From Nissolia schottii (lineage: Eukaryota > Streptophyta > Magnoliopsida > Fabales > Fabaceae), in NCBI GenBank assembly GCA_003254905.1, contig QANU01111626.1:1-64000 (forward strand): a DNA stretch of 64,000 nucleotides. Direction: 5' to 3'. This document shows positions 23,621-34,355 of the stretch, piece by piece. The notes beneath the pieces are model-generated. The model did not search any database and was not told the origin of the DNA. It saw only the letters and a list, made by a program, of their open reading frames with translations. The first letter of the stretch is position 1. Every line of letters starts with the position of its first letter. Made by a program: the position numbers and the translations under genes.

Positions 23621-24679
23621 CTTGCAATGTAATGGCATTGAAATAGCCAATTACCATGAAACACCCTAGCTAACTGTTTACCTGTACGTAATAAACAATG
23701 CTCACTAGTTTGTTTTCTGCTTTGGTGGGGTTACTTCTAGCCCTCATTTTTAGCTTGACAAATATTTCTTACTTGAAAATATGGACCATTTTGAAAATCG
23801 TTCGTGTGCATTATCATTTTATAAAGTAGGAGCCGTGCGTGGTGGAGAAAGCATATAAAGATACAAGCGATAGTTAATTACAGAATAGTCGTACTGGAAA
23901 TCTTACTAGAGAAATATGTAAACATACAAGTATTCGGTCCATCACACCATCATACGTTCAAATAATAATACCTAACTACATCATCAACTATACAAACAAT
24001 AATACATTTTCCTATGGCTAAGGGAACATCTAATCCCTTTAGCTAATCCAAAACATAAAGCAGCAATTATTGTCCGTTGCGTCCTCAGAATCTGCTGACG
24101 TCCACAACTTGGTCTGTCTTCCGATACCTGCTCCGTCTCTGCATACACGTCATGCTATCCTGGAACCATAAATGAGTGGGGGTGAGAACCTTGGGTCCTC
24201 AGTGGGTAACCTTGGGGGATCGTTCTTTATTTTCTACTCAATTATGATTCCGCCACTCAGGTGTTTCTAAGTGAACATGCATACTAACATTCCTACTGAT
24301 TATGATCTGGCCTAAAGTCCTGAACAACTTTATCTACATTACTAGGTGATAGGGGGGAACTAATCTTTCTTACTAAGTTCTCGTGCTTGTTACTTTCCTT
24401 TGCTTATACATACATAGCCGTCTCGAGCGTTCTCTTGACGGTACTCACATCATATTTACTTATCTTCTCCATATTCATTTATCTTCTTACTTATTTACTC
24501 ATCTTCTTACTTATTCATACTTCCATACATACATTATTACATACATTGCATACATACATACATTCAAGCATACATCACATACTATAATTCTTTCTTTCTT
24601 TTATACTTTACTCTTTCATACTTTTCTCTTGCTTTCAGACTTTCATATTCTTTTCTTTATTTGATTCATCTTTGTGAAT

Positions 24680-24990
24680 CCGTTGCCAGCTACCTACCGA
24701 CAACAAACAGCATCATAATCATAATCGATTCATCTCAGTGAATCCGTTTCCAGCCACCTACCGACAACAACATAGTACAGCATAATCGATTCATTTATGT
24801 GAATCCGTTGCCAGCCACCTACCAACAACAATCATCGTCCCCTTCCCTGTCATCCACCTGCCGACAGGGAAGTGACCCCGCATCCTGCCAGCTACCTACC
24901 GACAGGAGGCTTGTGCTAATCGATTCATCTCTCCTGCCAGCCACCTACCGACAGAAGAGTGAACCCGCTGCCAGCCACCTACCGACAGCA
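24680..24990. repeat. Tandem repeat of CCACCTACCGACA units
   Basis: Seven variants of the word CCACCTACCGACA (with A/C/T changes) occur near 24690, 24757, 24817, 24853, 24890, 24940 and 24975. The earlier units are spaced by GATTCAT..GTGAATCCG, which is itself an inverted pair. The period is about 60 bases at first and then shrinks to 35-50. Confidence 0.65.
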
Positions 24991-25354
24991 CATCAGCTTT
25001 TCTTTCTCTTTCTCATGTCATTTTCTCTTTTCTTTCTTTCTCATAGCATTTCATCATATCATCATCTTATCTTTCTCATAACATTTCTTCTTTTCCTTCA
25101 TTTCTTTGCACATAGCATGGCATGACTTGTTCCCTAAGTTCATTTCCATTATAATCTTTACTCATTACTTGCTTAACTTCTAGTCCTCTGAATGTACCTT
25201 AGCATGATGCATGGCATACTAACATATTACTTTAAATAATCATAATGCATGGACATACTACATCACATAATTCACATACTTCAGTCATGTTCATCATTTA
25301 AATCATACTTGTTGGATTATGTGCCTCAAGACAGCTTTCATAAGACATTATGGT

Positions 25355-25645
25355 CTCAGGCCGCTCAGCGGAACCTCTTGTTCGCTCAGCGGTCTGAGCT
25401 CATCTCGCTCAGCGATAAGAGCCTCATCGTTCAGCGATGAGAGCTTCATCGCTCAGCGGTGACTTCTTTCGCTCAGCAGGCTTGGGCCCGATTTTCAAAA
25501 ATATCTTTCCATCCTTATCCTTATCCTGAGTGACCTTCAGGCCGCTCAGCGGGTCCTTCCGACCGCTTAGCGCCCTAGAGTTCACGTGTTAAAAACATGT
25601 GTTTCTGATGCACTCCGCTCAGCGGTGCCTGGGGCCACTCAGCGG
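25355..25645. repeat. Second array of CCGCTCAGCGG / TCGCTCAGCGA near-palindromes
   Basis: Ten variants of YCGCTCAGCGR occur in about 290 bases, near 25358, 25380, 25403, 25427, 25449, 25470, 25540, 25562, 25615 and 25634. Unlike the array at 1-270, nearly all copies have the same central base orientation. It lies in the probable leader/LTR of the minus-strand retroelement. Confidence 0.7.
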
Positions 25646-27006
25646 TACCTGGGCGAGGCTGAAACCGAGTGCATGATTTTCTTTCTTTTTCCTTCCTCCT
25701 TTCTCATGGTAACTCCTGGAGGTTCTCACACATATTCCAACCATCATAAAACTAACTAATCCAGGTCACAGGACCCTTCAGAGTCATCTCCCTATCCTAA
25801 CCAGAGTTCTAACATACATAAACAGACATAAACATAGAAGCATACACATACACATACACATAATCAAACACAACCACCAAGGAGGTGAGAAACTAGAGTT
25901 ACCCACTTCTTGGAGGCTGTTCGGTGGTGAGGAAGAGGGTAGGAGAGTCATTCTCCGAGCTCCGGGCGCAATCCAAGCTTCCCAGTGAAGTGTCTACAGG
26001 GAGTCTCTGGGCAAACGGACAGAGTTTTCCCTAGGCTAGCAATTTTTCCAATTTTTTTCTGATTATGGGGCTGGCTATTTATAGCCAAGAAGCTGCCCCA
26101 CGAATTTACCTTTTTGCCCCTATGAAAAATTACAATTTTGCCCTTTTTAATTTCTTTTATAATTAATTAATTTGGAAGATATTCTTTAGGTCACATCATG
26201 AATAGTATTTTGATTAAAAAATTATTTTCCTTGCAGCTGATTTCTCTCACGTGGGCTGCTCCAAATTTTGACTTCTCCTGGTTTCGTTTCGCTTGTGTTT
26301 TATCGCTCGCAGTGTCGGTGCGTCGCGCACGGTCGTCCGAAAATTATTCCGCTTGTACCGTCGCGATCCTCTAATTTTCCTCTACCTAGGAATATTAATC
26401 TCAGAAGGTGTTTGTGAATTTTCCTCCGGAAAGTATTTTTCACAGATACCCTCGACCCGTTTCTACGCTCCTGTGTCTGCCGACAACCGTTCGGCTCGCG
26501 TTTTTGTTCTTTCCCAAACATCCCAATAGGGTCGTGGGACCACCCTACGGTGTCTGAGACTTTTCCCTAGTACCGGTGGGGTTTCCAGAGACTTCAGGCT
26601 CTTTGCTCAATTTTACACGCAAAACGGAGCCGTTCTAGTGTCTGCGGAATCGTCCGAAACTAAACCGATTTCTGTTTTATCGACACTTTAGGTTTCTCAT
26701 CCATCTCTAGAGGTCGAGAGGAATCGTTTGAGTATCAGCAGAATTTGGAAATTCCCAACGGAATAATTTCTACTGACATCGACAGGTCAACTCCTACAAA
26801 TGGCTCTATGAACAGGTTTAGGGAACTTTTCACTAAGGGAGGCATTGGTAATGTTTTTCTTCTTTCTAAGTTCATTTATATATTATTTTATTTATTTTTA
26901 CGAACTTTCTACTAAGGGAAAAATGTGGGATGTTACATACATAGTGAGCAATCTCGTTATTCATAAGTTGTAGGATGTTGTTATACTATGGTTCCTTAAC
27001 ACTATC

Positions 27007-30000
27007 ATTGTAACACCTCATTTTTCACAGAATATAAACATAGTATTTTCTACTGCATAGTAATTAATAATTATCTGTTAAATTATGCATAATGTTGAAC
27101 CATACAATCATAGTACATTATTTAAATAATAATATTATCCTAGTTATGGCGGTTTCAAAACTTTTGTTGGATCGCCAATCGAAGTTATGGTTTATAAGTT
27201 AGAATCGAGCACGCTGGCCTACAAGATGTCTTCTAATTTTTTCGGCGCATGATGCATCATGCACTAGACGAATTAAAGATGATTTCCCCTCGACTAACTA
27301 AAATTAATTTCCCCCACCTGCAACTTAAGTGCCACAACCTCCCCCTCCTTCTTTTCTCTAAATTCTATTCCACATGCAATTCCCATTTACTTCCTTGTCT
27401 CATTTCAAAATAAAGTGTGGAGCCAAAACCCTATCTCTCTTCGTAGCTAAAGGAAAAACAATTTCAGACCTCCTTTTTCTCCCCCTGGCTGTGACTCTCC
27501 CTCTCCCATATCACCCTCAATAACTTCTCAAATCATCACACTCTTTTCATAAAAAAACATAACCCTTATCCTCTTTTACATAGCCATAGTTTTTGTTTGA
27601 GGACAGGTGGGTTCTTCCTTGCACTTATGTGCAGTTTTCCCCCAACAAGTTTTTTTTTCTTGCATGATATACTCTTCTTCTTGGTCTCCACGAAAATGGG
27701 GTCTTTGGGATGCTGCATATTAGAAAAAAAAACAATTTTTATGGAGTTTTCTAACACCTAAACACTTCTTATGCTCATGCATGTTGAAAATAATGGCAGA
27801 TTTGGTTTTCCCATGATTTTTCCTTCAAGAAAATGTAGGTTTTATGGTCATCCAAGCTCCCTAGCATTTCGGCCTAGTTAGGGAATATTGGGTTGTCTAT
27901 GTTTGCTTGGTTATCTTGTGAAAGATTTGGGTTTTCAAGTAAAAATGATGAGTTTTCCATTATGCCGAAGTGCATTTTTTCTTTGTATGATTACTCTTTT
28001 TTGTGTAAAATAAACTTTTCATTTTTTTGCACCATGAAATGGGATCTTTGGGTTGAAGTGTGAGAAAAATGAGTTTTTTTTAAGGTTTATGTGAAACTAT
28101 GCATGTATCTTTAGCTCCTCTTGTCCTCTTGAGTTTTCCATGAGATTTTCACTAAAGAAAAATATTTTTCGTTTCCTAAAAACCTAGGGACAAACTCAGG
28201 TCCCATAGGTCCTCTAGGGCTTTCGAGTGTTATTTTATCTCTATCGTTGTTCTTGAGCACCTTACCTCATTCTAAGGTTGCATTTGGTTGCTGAGATAGG
28301 ACATGAATACAGACACATGGGGACAGAGACATAAAAAATAAGAAGAAAAGTCAGTCTTGTATTTTGTTTGGTGACAGTGTACAAGACATACTTATCTGTA
28401 TTTGTATCTTGTTTGGTTTAATAGAGACAAGACAGAAAATACACTCCAAATGACTTAAAATACCCTTATTGCATTAATTTAATAGAAAAATAAATAAAAA
28501 AATACATCATCCTAATCTAAAAGGTTGTGTCTCTGTGTCCTGTCTCCGTGTCTCAACAAAACAGAGATATAGAAAATACATTAAATTTTTGTCTTGAGAC
28601 ACAAGTTTTTGTACCTGTCTCAACAACCAAACAGGATTATGTCTTTTTACGTTTGTATTCCTGTCTTATCTTTGCAACCAAACGTAGCCTAAAGGAGTTT
28701 TGTGAAAAAGGTTTGGTTTTAAAAATGTGTTTATCTCGAAGTGTAAGTTGCTACCCTTTTTAGTTTATGTCCCTTAGGTTCTTTTAAAAACTAATTATAT
28801 ATTTGGCCTCCTTAAAAGATTCTAGCCTCTTTTTGTGAAATAGGTTTTCGTCGAAAAATGAGTTTTATGATGAGTTAGGATTTCGTATGAGCAACTCAAT
28901 TTTGATGGGTTTTTTTAGACTAGGGGATGCTTTTATAAAAAGTGATTGTGTTTTTGGAACACTAGTGATACCCTAAACATGGTTTTTGAAACAAATTTTG
29001 GCTAAAATTCAAGTATGTGGACTTTTGTGTTAGGTTCGACCTTGAAGAGATATTTAGGGATAAAATTTGTGTTTTTGAAATGTCTAAGTATTTTTGTGTT
29101 CTTTGGACGATTTGAAATATGTTAAAGAGTCTACGATGAAAAATTAATCTCATGATGCCCTTTCGTAGGTTTATGGCTCAGCCATAGAAAGTCCTATGGC
29201 TAGGATTGGCTTTTCATGATAAGTGTATAAGTTAGCCATTCCTTTAAGTGATGAGTTATGTTTTAAAAATTGAAATGTTTTTGTGAAAAGAAATAAGTTA
29301 GAAAAATGTCATTATGAAATATTTGGTTCTGGTTTGCTTATTATGTAGGGATATTCGGTATGTGACCCTTGAGTCCTTCATAAGAATATACAGTCATAAC
29401 GTGGGAGTACTGTAAATATGGTTCATATTATGAATGACTGTGTACGAATACTATCACAATTATGTTATGATGGAATTGTCTGCTTATGTTTTTTTATATG
29501 AATGATTATGCCATTATCATTATTACGACTATGTTTATAATAATGACCGCTGCGAATGAATGCTCTTATTCTGTTATGCATACATTCATTTTTTGACGTA
29601 TGATGTCGTATATGCATGCCTATGTTTATATCGTCATTACTGCATAAGTGTGTTATAAGATATGAAAGATGAAATGATTATGGAAGATATGTCCTCTTTT
29701 GTGGGAAACTATTCCATATGATTGTTAATGACACGCTCAAAATGACCAAGGCTTATTATACGATAAGGCTCCCCTCGTGGAGCGTATCCTTCGGGCTTAG
29801 CATAGTAACTGGTCACCTCGACGCCCTTGTATTGGTTTAAAGGTTGTGTGCTGATAGTATTGGGCACACTCAAGGATGAATGAAAGATTCCTTCATTGAT
29901 GATTGATTATGTTAGGTTTTTATATGTGGTTCCTTACCACAGATTGAATTCAACTCCACCAATTGTTAAATGTTGTATGTCCTTGGGAGGCTTACCTGTC

Positions 30001-30230
30001 CTCTAAGCATACTGAAGGGTAAAACTGAAATGAATAATGAACGACTGATAATCCATAATGATTTCATGCATGACATTTGTTATTATCTTTTGTACTTATG
30101 CTACTATCGTGTTATATCTTGTGCTCCTGCCTATACGTGTATATGTTAGGTTAAAGAAAAAACTAGGATAATTGGTAACCGTTCGGGACTAAGTTTAGAT
30201 AAATAACTAAAATAAACCTTGATGTATGCT
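27007..30230 (+). mobile_element. Probable gypsy-type LTR/leader, plus strand, interrupted by a MITE
   Basis: Opens TGTAACACCTCATTTTTCAC at 27007, a common gypsy LTR start. A segment at 29700-29900 (AAGGCTCCCCTCGTGGAGCG, GGTCACCTCGACGCCC) resembles LTR/leader sequence of plant gypsy elements. It carries the 414-bp MITE at 28276-28689. An ATGGCCCGAACGAAAA at 30241 may mark the start of a gag frame, broken at once by stops. There is no pol. The right edge is uncertain. Confidence 0.4.
28276..28689. mobile_element. Tourist-like MITE, 414 bp
   Basis: Ends are GGTTGCATTTGGTTGC and, reversed, GGCTACGTTTGGTTGC, flanked by TAA on both sides (28273-28275, 28690-28692). This is the 3-bp TWA duplication of PIF/Harbinger elements. 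It is non-coding. A second copy of nearly equal length in opposite orientation lies at 48868-49282. Confidence 0.75.
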
Positions 30231-30900
30231 CACTTAGAGATGGCCCGAACGAAAAAAAACCTTATGCAATGGCACTTAGTTTGTGCATGGGAACCGCACT
30301 AAGGAAATTCACTTTCTCATACCCTCTGCATCTAGTTCTAGGCCACAATGCAACCGGAACGAGTAGCGAGGATGGGACCTCGTAGCATCATGAGCGTCAG
30401 GTTTGATCCTTCGTGGGGCGTTGTCATGGTGGTCTCTACGAACACGACAATGTACGAGATTGCAGTTGCAAACTTGGCAGAGTTTTCTTTACGCCTGAGT
30501 TGACGCAACAGATCTAGATGATGATGCCACCCACTGCAGTGACTCCTGTTATTCCTCATGTACCATCGGTGTATCGAGTACAGCCTACACCTCTGTCACC
30601 TGTCATTGCCCACACTTTTTAGGTTGGGGAGAGCTCTCATATCTCCGCCTACTCCCTCAGGGCTCGTGCTGCTAGACTTGTTGTCGAGTGGGAGGAGAGC
30701 TCTCATATCTCCACCTACTCCCCCAGGGCCCGTGCTACACTTTTTTTTTTTTAATTTTATATATTTTGCATTATTTGGTTGTGCTTCCTTAAAGAAGCAA
30801 AATAAAAAATGATCAATTTTTTATGTATTTTTGAGAAGTAGGTCCCTACTTGCTAATGATAAAGTCAGACGCAATATAAGAAAGAAAAAATAATGTTAAA
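30231..30900 (+). pseudogene. Remnant of retroelement gag start
   Basis: Short frames following 30241 (MARTKKN..) and from about 30340 (ATGCAACCGGAACGAGTAGC) resemble the poorly conserved N-terminus of gypsy gag, with stops throughout. A near-duplicate pair of about 50 bases (GGGAGAGCTCTCATATCTCC; first near 30625, second near 30690) lies inside. Identification is weak. Confidence 0.25.
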
Positions 30901-31069
30901 AAAATTACCTTTGCCAAAAACGCGAACAAACACATCCAATAATATGATTATGTGATATACAATCTCTCTCTCTCTCTTTTATACACAAAAGTTTAGGTGG
31001 GGTAGGCACCAGTATCCAACCAAGGTCAAGGCGGGCCTCCAAGCTCATTGAGCGCTTATAGAAGTACTT

Positions 31070-31352
31070 AGAGCATATACAATGGAGGTCTCTCTTAGGA
31101 TCTCTGTCAGAACAATGGGGATGAGGGACACCAGGCCACTTCAGCACTGGAGGGGGACTGGCTTTTGTCCCAAGGTGCTTGAGTCCCTCTAAACAGGGGA
31201 TCTATTCCATTAGAACATGACAAGTATCATGTAAAATATTTTTTTTCTTAAAAAATAATTTGACTATTTCACTTGTGTTACTTTATAGGTTTTAAGAATG
31301 GTAGAGCTCAATGAAGGACCAAAATTGGTCCCTTCATTGTACTATCCAGCAC
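31070..31352. mobile_element. Probable MITE
   Basis: The left end GAGCATATACAATGGAGG and the reversed right end GCTGGATAGTACAATGAAGG form an imperfect inverted pair about 280 bases apart; the interior is non-coding. Termini of the GAGCAT..CAATGG type are typical of dispersed plant MITEs. No clean target duplication was found. Confidence 0.4.
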
Positions 31353-33060
31353 CCATGAGATTCTAACTCTTGCCCTTTCGGGATAAGAGTCTAAACTTTA
31401 ATCAATTATTCTATTCTTAGTTGAAGGTAATTAATCTTTACCTATACATCTTTTCTTCTTTATTTTCTCTCTCATCACCTAACTAAAGGCAAAGGTTAAG
31501 ATGTTTTATGGAAGAAGACATTTCTTTCTCCAGTGATACGTGGTATCAGAAGTCTGACTCATTGTGTTTCTTTCACATTTGGAAGCGTCTTCCATGATGA
31601 TATTGTCACCTTGTTTAACTATTTCACATCCAATATTTATAACCCTTTTGTCCTTCCTACGAATTATTGGTATCTTCCTACACATAACCCAAGCAATGTT
31701 GTTCTCTTGCTCATAAATATTTTCATCACGGCTCAACTCTAGCTGTCATCGCAATTAGAGAGATTATTGAATCAATATAATTTTAATATCTCACGTTTAA
31801 TTAAACTCACGATAAGAATGAGTTTTATCAATTTTATGGAACGATCTTATTTTTTTGTCCCACAAACTTTATTATTAGGAAATGAATTCTCTGATATTAA
31901 AATTTGTCATGTTTAATTATGTTAAAAAAAAAAGACACAAAATATATGAATAAGTGAAATTCTCTTAAAATTAATAAGACTCAAATTAATTCTATGTATT
32001 TCTCTTTTTTAACATGACAAAACATGATAATTTTTAACACAAGAGAATTCACTCTCTTATTATTAATATCTAAATGAATTGTTATAATAATTGCACCTAT
32101 GGAAGAAATTTTCTTCTCCATTTTCGCGATTCAAGTCCCTTACACCTACGGCATCCACCTTAAGACTAATTAAACGGGGGACCATCCAAGAAATCCAACT
32201 TCAAATAGAAACTAATTAAGCTAGGGACCATCCAAGAAATCGAACTTCAAATAGAACTGCCCCCTCTTCTCGTCTTCTAGTTTGGTTGGAAATTTGCACA
32301 TGATGCCACACTGGTTAAAGGTGTACCGGACCTAGTATGGGTTTTCGGCTACGTAATATTGGGCCAAAGGTTTGGTACTTTAAGACGACTTTTCATTCTC
32401 CCCTCAGTTGAAAAAGAAAGAACGCATCTTCCTTTTTAATTAATGATGGAAGAAATTTTGTTTGTTTTATTGTTCTTATATGTGTGTTGTGCCTTCATAG
32501 GTTCAAAGGGTTAAAATTCCCCGCTGAAATGTGATATTGATTAAACAAGTGGAAGAAACTAGCGGAGTTGATTGAGAAGAAGAATAAGAAACTGACATGG
32601 TTGGTGGCAATTTCTCAATCAAAGCATGCAGAGAGTGACACAAGTTTGAGAAAGCTAATTGATGTTACTATCTTTCTTTCTCAAGATGCAAGTCCAAAGG
32701 GTAGCATCATAGCATGGCATGCTTATACACATCAAAAACTGACTACCTACTAGAAGAATAGTTCCCTCTCTTCCGCTTTATTTCTTTCTAATTCCCTTTC
32801 GTCCATAAGTGCTCTGCCTCTACTTTTTCCTACCCTCGATTTTTTTAACGAGAAAATAAAAATTTCATTCATAAAGAAAACACTTATAAAGTGGACATAT
32901 TACATTAAATATAACATTAATAAGATATAAATGTACCATTCATTTTGAACTAACCGAAAATCTGTGGTTTTGCTCATTGTCCCTTGTCCGAAGACTATTG
33001 ATGTCCAAACATCTTTCATATTGAAGACCAATGCTACTGGTACTGCAGTTTGAAGAATAC
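31353..33060. other. Intergenic, no gene seen
   Basis: AT-rich sequence. A direct duplication of about 40 bases sits near 32170 and 32215 (GGGACCATCCAAGAAATC). Open frames of 60-70 codons at 31533-31742 and 32568-32753 show no family similarity. Confidence 0.5.
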
Positions 33061-33063
33061 ATT

Positions 33064-34015
33064 TGTTATATCAAAATAATTTGTAAGGGAATATGAGAGT
33101 TTAAAATAAGGGTATTCGAGTAAAATACAAAAAAATGACAAAAACAAGAGGGTCGCTTAGGATAAGGTCAGACCAAGTGACCCTATCTTGATAAATGCTA
33201 ACTCAAAGATACTAGTCGACCAAATGAATGAATAGTGATTAGGGTGATCTAAAAGATATGGATTATGGACGAGTAATTGTCTAACAATATTAAATGGTTG
33301 ACCAGTAGAAGAGTGGATCACTTGTTGATCTAAACTGGCGACCCCATGTGAGACTTTGATACTTTTTCACAATTAGCAGTTGTGATCACTTCACGTCGTC
33401 CTATAAAGAGGTACGGAGGAAAAAAAAATTGTGGGCGCCTCTTTTTTTAAATCAAATGTGAAAGGGAAGTTATTTGGAACACAACATGTGCAGATAATGA
33501 GTAGCGCTTATTAGAGAATGTTCATACACTTTTGAGAGATGATTCGCAAGATTCTCGTTAGGTGGGACAAAGTGGAGATGTGGGAGCAAGCACCAACCAT
33601 CTAGGGGACACGTGGCAAGCATGCATGAAGACTCTGAAGCATATAAATAGGATGACTGAAGATGAAATAAAGAAGAAGAAAATACACTTGCAAATTCTTA
33701 AACACTCACAAGTCTACAACAACACTTCGAGTTTAAGAGAATGATCAAGTAATTCCCATTTACTTGCTTTATGTTCTTCTCTTTTCATTTCTTGTATTAT
33801 TGTTGTTTATCAATTCATTCTTGTTTCTGTGCGACTTTCAAGTTTATTTAACGTATTATTCATAACTCCTCTCTCCAAACTCACATTCTCACTAAAAGGA
33901 TCCACGATACATAGGAATTACATTGTAATCCCTACCTTCTATAATATATATTTGTTTTTTTTTTTTGTGTGTGAACAATCCATAAGTGATTATAGACCAA
34001 AATTCCCATAAAATA
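33064..34015 (+). mobile_element. Solo LTR related to the LTR at 53632-54929
   Basis: Opens TGTTATATCAAAATAATTT and closes near AAAATTCCCATAAAATA. Along its length it matches 53632-54929 (shared landmarks: ATAAGGGTAT, GACCCTATCTTGAT, CACGTCGTCCTATAAA, AAGTAATTCCCATTTACTTG). Flanks are ACATT and GCATT, an imperfect 5-bp duplication. Beyond the right end there is no primer site, so it looks like a solo LTR. The likely TATA is CCTATAAAGAGG near 33400. Confidence 0.7.
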
Positions 34016-34355
34016 GCATTACTTTTTCTTTCACGATACATTTAAATAACTTATTCATATGTAAGACTCTTGTAAACGAAATCTCACATATAGAAACAAA
34101 AACAACCATAAAAAGGAAATAAAGCATCACAAAGGAAAAAAAAATTCACAAAGGAAAACATAAATATCCACAAAGGAGAATGAAAACACAAGAATAATTC
34201 TAAATAACAAAAAAAAAGCAATGGGACTGCCACCAAAGAATAACTATGACAGTCCCCTACTCTAACACTCACAAAGAAGAGAACAAAAAGAGAAAAAATA
34301 AATAAAAATCGGGTGTTCCAATGGCCACATGAGATAAATAAGATAAATTATTGAC

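Larger units (their letters stand above)
23880..26936 (-). mobile_element. Probable long LTR / leader region of a gypsy-type element, minus strand
   Basis: The right end on the minus strand starts TGTAACATCCCACATTTTTC, a usual gypsy LTR start. About 860 bases in, GGCTATAAATAGCC (minus; 26086-26073) is a clear TATA box, followed by a GC-rich leader with splice-like sites. Downstream on the minus strand come a CGCTCAGCG array (25645-25355), a tandem repeat (24990-24685) and a segment near 24190 (GGTTCTCACCCCCACTCA). No gag or pol is seen, so it may be a solo LTR or a non-autonomous element. The left boundary is not fixed. Confidence 0.45.

Noticed and set aside
24383..24664. 93-codon open frame rich in Thr, His, Tyr and Leu
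   Set aside because: Produced by CATA/ATAC-type simple repeats; no protein family signature.
26293..26529. Overlapping plus and minus frames of 78 and 73 codons
   Set aside because: They lie in the U3-like part of a minus-strand LTR, with no family similarity.
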